Below are positions 61,020-64,000 of a DNA stretch of 64,000 bases, in pieces. A program made the translations under genes and the position numbers. How positions within the stretch are numbered: the first letter of the stretch is position 1; every line of letters begins with the position of its first letter. The notes under the pieces are model-generated. The model was not told the origin of the DNA. It searched no databases and saw only the letters and a program-made list of their open reading frames with translations. Source of the DNA: Amoeboaphelidium protococcarum (lineage: Eukaryota > Aphelidiomycota > Aphelidea). The stretch is from positions 2,951,164-3,015,163 of the forward strand of contig JALECJ010000258.1 of NCBI GenBank assembly GCA_023515745.1, read 5' to 3'.

Positions 61020-61251
61020 AACTGTGGTCTTATCTTAAAGATTAGGTTGATATTTGCACACTCACGCTGTATCAGCAATTCGTTAGACAGAGAAAACGTC
61101 AACGATCAGCCGATTTCAAATTTCAAATTTTACGCGCGCTATTGCCGCAGATGTCCGATGATGAACCCAAACTTTGATCACTCACTTTAGCAAAAAGGTC
61201 ATAATAGAAAAAATCAACGGTCTCAAAAGAATATGTTCAAATTATTCACGT
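61020..61251. other. Intergenic region
   Basis: Upstream flank of EF-Tu and 3' flank of homoaconitase; ACGCGC at about 61132. Nothing else seen. Confidence 0.4.
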
Positions 61252-63685
61252 TCATTGTTAGAGATACGACGATTAATCGCCTTATTACTGAGACTTTAAC
61301 CAGTTTTCTAAACCATCCTAGACGATGAGCTTCTGGGCAACGACACCCAACTGAGGTAGTCGAAATTCGTTATCAGATTAGTCAGACGCACCAGAAGTTG
61401 ACAAGACACCTCGATTAAAATCAATCTAGGCCATGATTTCAGTATTAATGGTTGGAATGTTTACAGACTATTAATTAAACTTACTACACAAAGACTAAAC
61501 CAACTAAGGACACTCTAAACATATCAAGCCATTGTTGAAAGCATTTCTCTTATAGATATCTGAAAACGACTCGGCTATGACCAGTCTGATACCTCTAAAC
61601 TTGAGACACGTCGCAGCTTATTCCCTGGATGAGCCACTTCCAAAATTCTTACCACCAACCAGAATGTCTCCTTCCACCAACCAGAATGTCTCCTTTAATT
61701 GCAATCCGTTAAAAATTAGGATCGTAATTCTCCATCGCCACTTCAGCCATCTCTTGAGGTGTTAAATCGTCTTTATACGTGTACTTGCCAGGATATATTC
61801 CATCGGTGTTCAAATTGTCAGCATTACAGAATAATAATCGGCCAGATATCCGCTACTAAAACCCATCAAGCATTTCTGTATTCTGGTTATCAGGGTTGAG
61901 AATTTTGTTCTGCTTAAACTGATACTATACACTTGAATACTAATTCTGAGACTAGCTATCGTCTAATTAAAATTAGCCTTATAAATGCTGAGGAGCACAA
62001 ATGAAGCCAGCTATGGCACTCGCAGTCACAACTGATGGACTAGCTAAATACGTCTAGGCATTTCTACTTCCCATCCGACCTTTAAAGTTCCGGTTAGTAG
62101 AACTAATGCCAACTTCGCCATCTTTAAGTAGACCAGCACCCAATCCAATACAAGGACCACATCCACTAGGTAAAGGTCTAGCTCCAGCATCGAGCAACAC
62201 CTGCCAATCACCGCTCTATTCAGCATCTCTCTGCACTTGACTAGATGCAGCAGAAACGTACAACTCCACATCAGGGTGTACTTGTCTCTTACCCGCAGGT
62301 AACGCCTTTATAACTTGTGCAGCAGACTGCAAATCAGAGAGTCTGGAATTAGTGCATGACACCAGATAAGCTTTTTGTATCCTTATACTACCACTTGCCT
62401 AGTTATTTGGTATTCCAGCGGAGGTGAGAGATGATATCTAAATACCAATCTTGACCGCGTCAGGTCCACTCACAAACTAATCTCTAATAGTACTGAGATC
62501 CAAAGTAATCTCTTTACTATACACAGCATTAGAATCGGCAGTCATCTCACCGCTAGATAATTATTGTTTCAAGCTATCAAGCAATTAATTGTTAAGGCGT
62601 GGATGACTAGACCCAGCAACTGATTAAGACTTGACCGATGGAACGTATTGATAATCTAGATCCATAATTTACCTCATGGCAGCATTGCCTAAGCGATACT
62701 GACTAAACTCTTAATTGACGCGAGATACCCGGTCCGTATACCAGTCTATACATGTCTGATCTAGTGGGAATAAGCCAGCAAGAGCACCCCACTCAGTCGT
62801 CATATTAGCTATGGTAAGACGGTCGTCGATGCTCAAAGACTTGACACCTTCACCGTGGAATTCCACAGCGCAATTCAAAACTTGATCTTTATTCAACAAT
62901 CCACATAAAGCAATAATAACATCTTTACCAGACAATGAACCATTCTCGGACGACAGAGTTCCTGTCAAATTAACACGCACTACAGGCGGTACAATCCACC
63001 ACGTCTAGCCAGACACCCAGATACCCGCTGCATCGCTCCTCACTACAGGAGTACCGAGACAGCCAACACCACCGTACATATTAGAATGAGAATCAGAGGC
63101 AACGACAAGCTTATTCGGACTAGCGTACCCCTCTTCAATCATGATCTGATGCCCAATTCCACGCCCGGGCTTGTAACAGTCAATGCCGGACGACTAGGCA
63201 AACCGCATCATATCCTGATACTTGGCCAAGTTCTTCTCGGACGTATCTTGTATATTGTGATCAGCGGTGAACACAATCTAACGCGGATCTTTGATTTAAT
63301 AGCCAGCGAAAGACTTGCGGTACTTTTACAAGACTGCAGCAGTGTTGTCATGAGTCATACAATAAGACGGTCGAATGCTCACAAAGTCTCCCGAGTATAT
63401 TCTCTTCTGAACGTGAGAGCCCTCTAATCCAACAACAAATTTCTATACTATTTTCTCCACCACCGTCTATCCTCTCATATTCCTTAATAAATATGGTAGT
63501 TAACTGATGTTTCGTATCTTCAAAGAACGATAATTGTTGAGGTGCGGACTAAAAATGATCACGCAGCAAATCTTCGATCCGACCTGCCGTTGAACTTTCT
63601 CTAATGGGAACTGGCTGGAAGAACGGACGCGCGACTCTATCAGAATACAGTAGTTTCTCTTTATGATATTTCTCTCATCAATCAT
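61252..63685 (-). CDS. Homoaconitase (Lys4 type), frameshifted by a 22-bp tandem duplication
   Basis: Hydratase of the alpha-aminoadipate lysine pathway (homocitrate to homoisocitrate), mitochondrial in fungi. The sequence follows fungal Lys4: [91 protein letters not shown], cluster cysteines in LVSCTNSRL and [11 protein letters not shown], then [21 protein letters not shown] and the swivel domain [18 protein letters not shown]...[17 protein letters not shown]. Between KGDILVGG and KNFGSG a perfect 22-bp duplication shifts the frame (frame of 63685 down to about 61695, then the next frame to TGA at 61252). Read as is, the protein loses the swivel active site. The N-terminus is uncertain: ATG at 63685 or at 63478 (MRGQTVVEKIVQ). 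Confidence 0.85.
61652..61695 (+). repeat. Perfect 22-bp tandem duplication inside homoaconitase
   Basis: Unit CCACCAACCAGAATGTCTCC plus TT, copies at 61652-61673 and 61674-61695. Removing one copy restores the reading frame and the expected [14 protein letters not shown]. No rotation of the 22 bases begins GT and ends AG on the coding strand, so it is not a spliceable mini-intron. Confidence 0.95.
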
Positions 63686-63873
63686 CGAATCAGCAGAGAG
63701 CAGGCACTTGACACGCGCGAGAAGGAGAGAGATCTCGAACTTGAACTTTTCCGTGGGACGAAGAAGTAACGCTTAATTTATTGGATCTCTGTGTTATTTT
63801 TGGATAACCTTTTAGTAATCTTTTGTCACATTGGGTATATATTCTATAAAGTATATAACAACTGCCAATCGAT

Positions 63874-64000
63874 ATGTTTATTTGGAACTGGTTTATGGAC
63901 GTGTTGGCCTCACTCGGTATGATTAATTTTACTTGATTTTATGGTGTACAATTGTCAACTTTGGTGATGTAGGCTTGGTGAATAAGAATGCAAAGATTCT
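63874..64000 (+). CDS. Small GTPase SAR1 (5' part)
   Basis: Exon 1 is 63874-63916 ([14 protein letters not shown] + first base of Gly); a 56-nt intron 63917-63972 (GTATGA...GATGTAG) follows; exon 2 starts at 63973 and runs off the window (G LVNKNAKI). The joined start [20 protein letters not shown] matches the Sar1 N-terminal amphipathic region (yeast ...[20 protein letters not shown]). SAR1 starts COPII coat assembly at the ER. The nucleotide-binding motifs lie beyond the window, so the call rests on the N-terminus only. Confidence 0.8.

Noticed and set aside
61652-61695. 22-nt mini-intron explanation for the homoaconitase frameshift
   Set aside because: The two 22-mers are identical direct repeats and no rotation has GT at its start with AG at its end.

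Overview
This window is nuclear DNA of a eukaryote that reads both TAA and TAG as glutamine and uses only TGA as stop. A standard-code ORF scan shatters nearly every gene; with UAR = Gln and UGA = stop the window resolves into about 37 genes, almost all open from ATG to TGA over an exact multiple of three bases. The strongest proof is that invariant glutamines are encoded by TAG: two in the SNF2 helicase motifs (14822, 15854), two in mitochondrial EF-Tu (60591, 60642) and several in topoisomerase II. Introns are few, short (about 50-90 nt) and GT-AG. The organism has mitochondria (EF-Tu with a presequence). It also has a homoaconitase, an enzyme of the fungal-type alpha-aminoadipate lysine pathway, which argues against ciliates and diplomonads. 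My best guess is an aphelid-like relative of fungi; Amoeboaphelidium is reported to use this code. This lineage is an inference.

Layout. 1-10 kb: the 3' end of an unknown gene, histidine ammonia-lyase, two single-pass surface proteins (one with a Thr-rich stalk), a short adenosine-kinase-like remnant, a PPP4R2-like gene and an Icp55/XPNPEP3-like aminopeptidase. 10-27.5 kb: housekeeping genes, namely exocyst Sec15, a SMARCAD1/Fun30 helicase, a DHHC palmitoyltransferase, SF3B1, RPS28, a type II membrane glycosyltransferase-like protein, SYF1/XAB2 and eIF1A. At 27.6-27.9 kb on the minus strand is an RNA gene resembling RNase MRP/RNase P RNA. 28-36 kb: two tandem secreted RING-H2 proteins, a tail-anchored protein, an AWS-SET histone methyltransferase and a ZNF277 homologue.

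35.7-45.4 kb is an accessory block. It holds six minus-strand genes for secreted low-complexity proteins, two of them ending in a RING-HC finger, and two tandem plus-strand type I membrane paralogues. 45.9-64 kb returns to housekeeping: RNA polymerase III subunit RPC6, a CRAL-TRIO protein, an SNX13/Mdm1-type sorting nexin, another Thr-rich surface protein, DNA topoisomerase II, mitochondrial EF-Tu, homoaconitase frameshifted by a perfect 22-bp tandem duplication, and the first exons of SAR1.

The most novel element is the set of four secreted proteins with C-terminal RING fingers lying among other secreted and surface genes. RING ubiquitin ligases normally act in the cytosol or nucleus, so a signal peptide plus a RING with no evident membrane anchor suggests exported ligases, for example effectors acting on a host. 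That function is inferred. No transposons, CRISPR arrays or tRNA genes were recognised.
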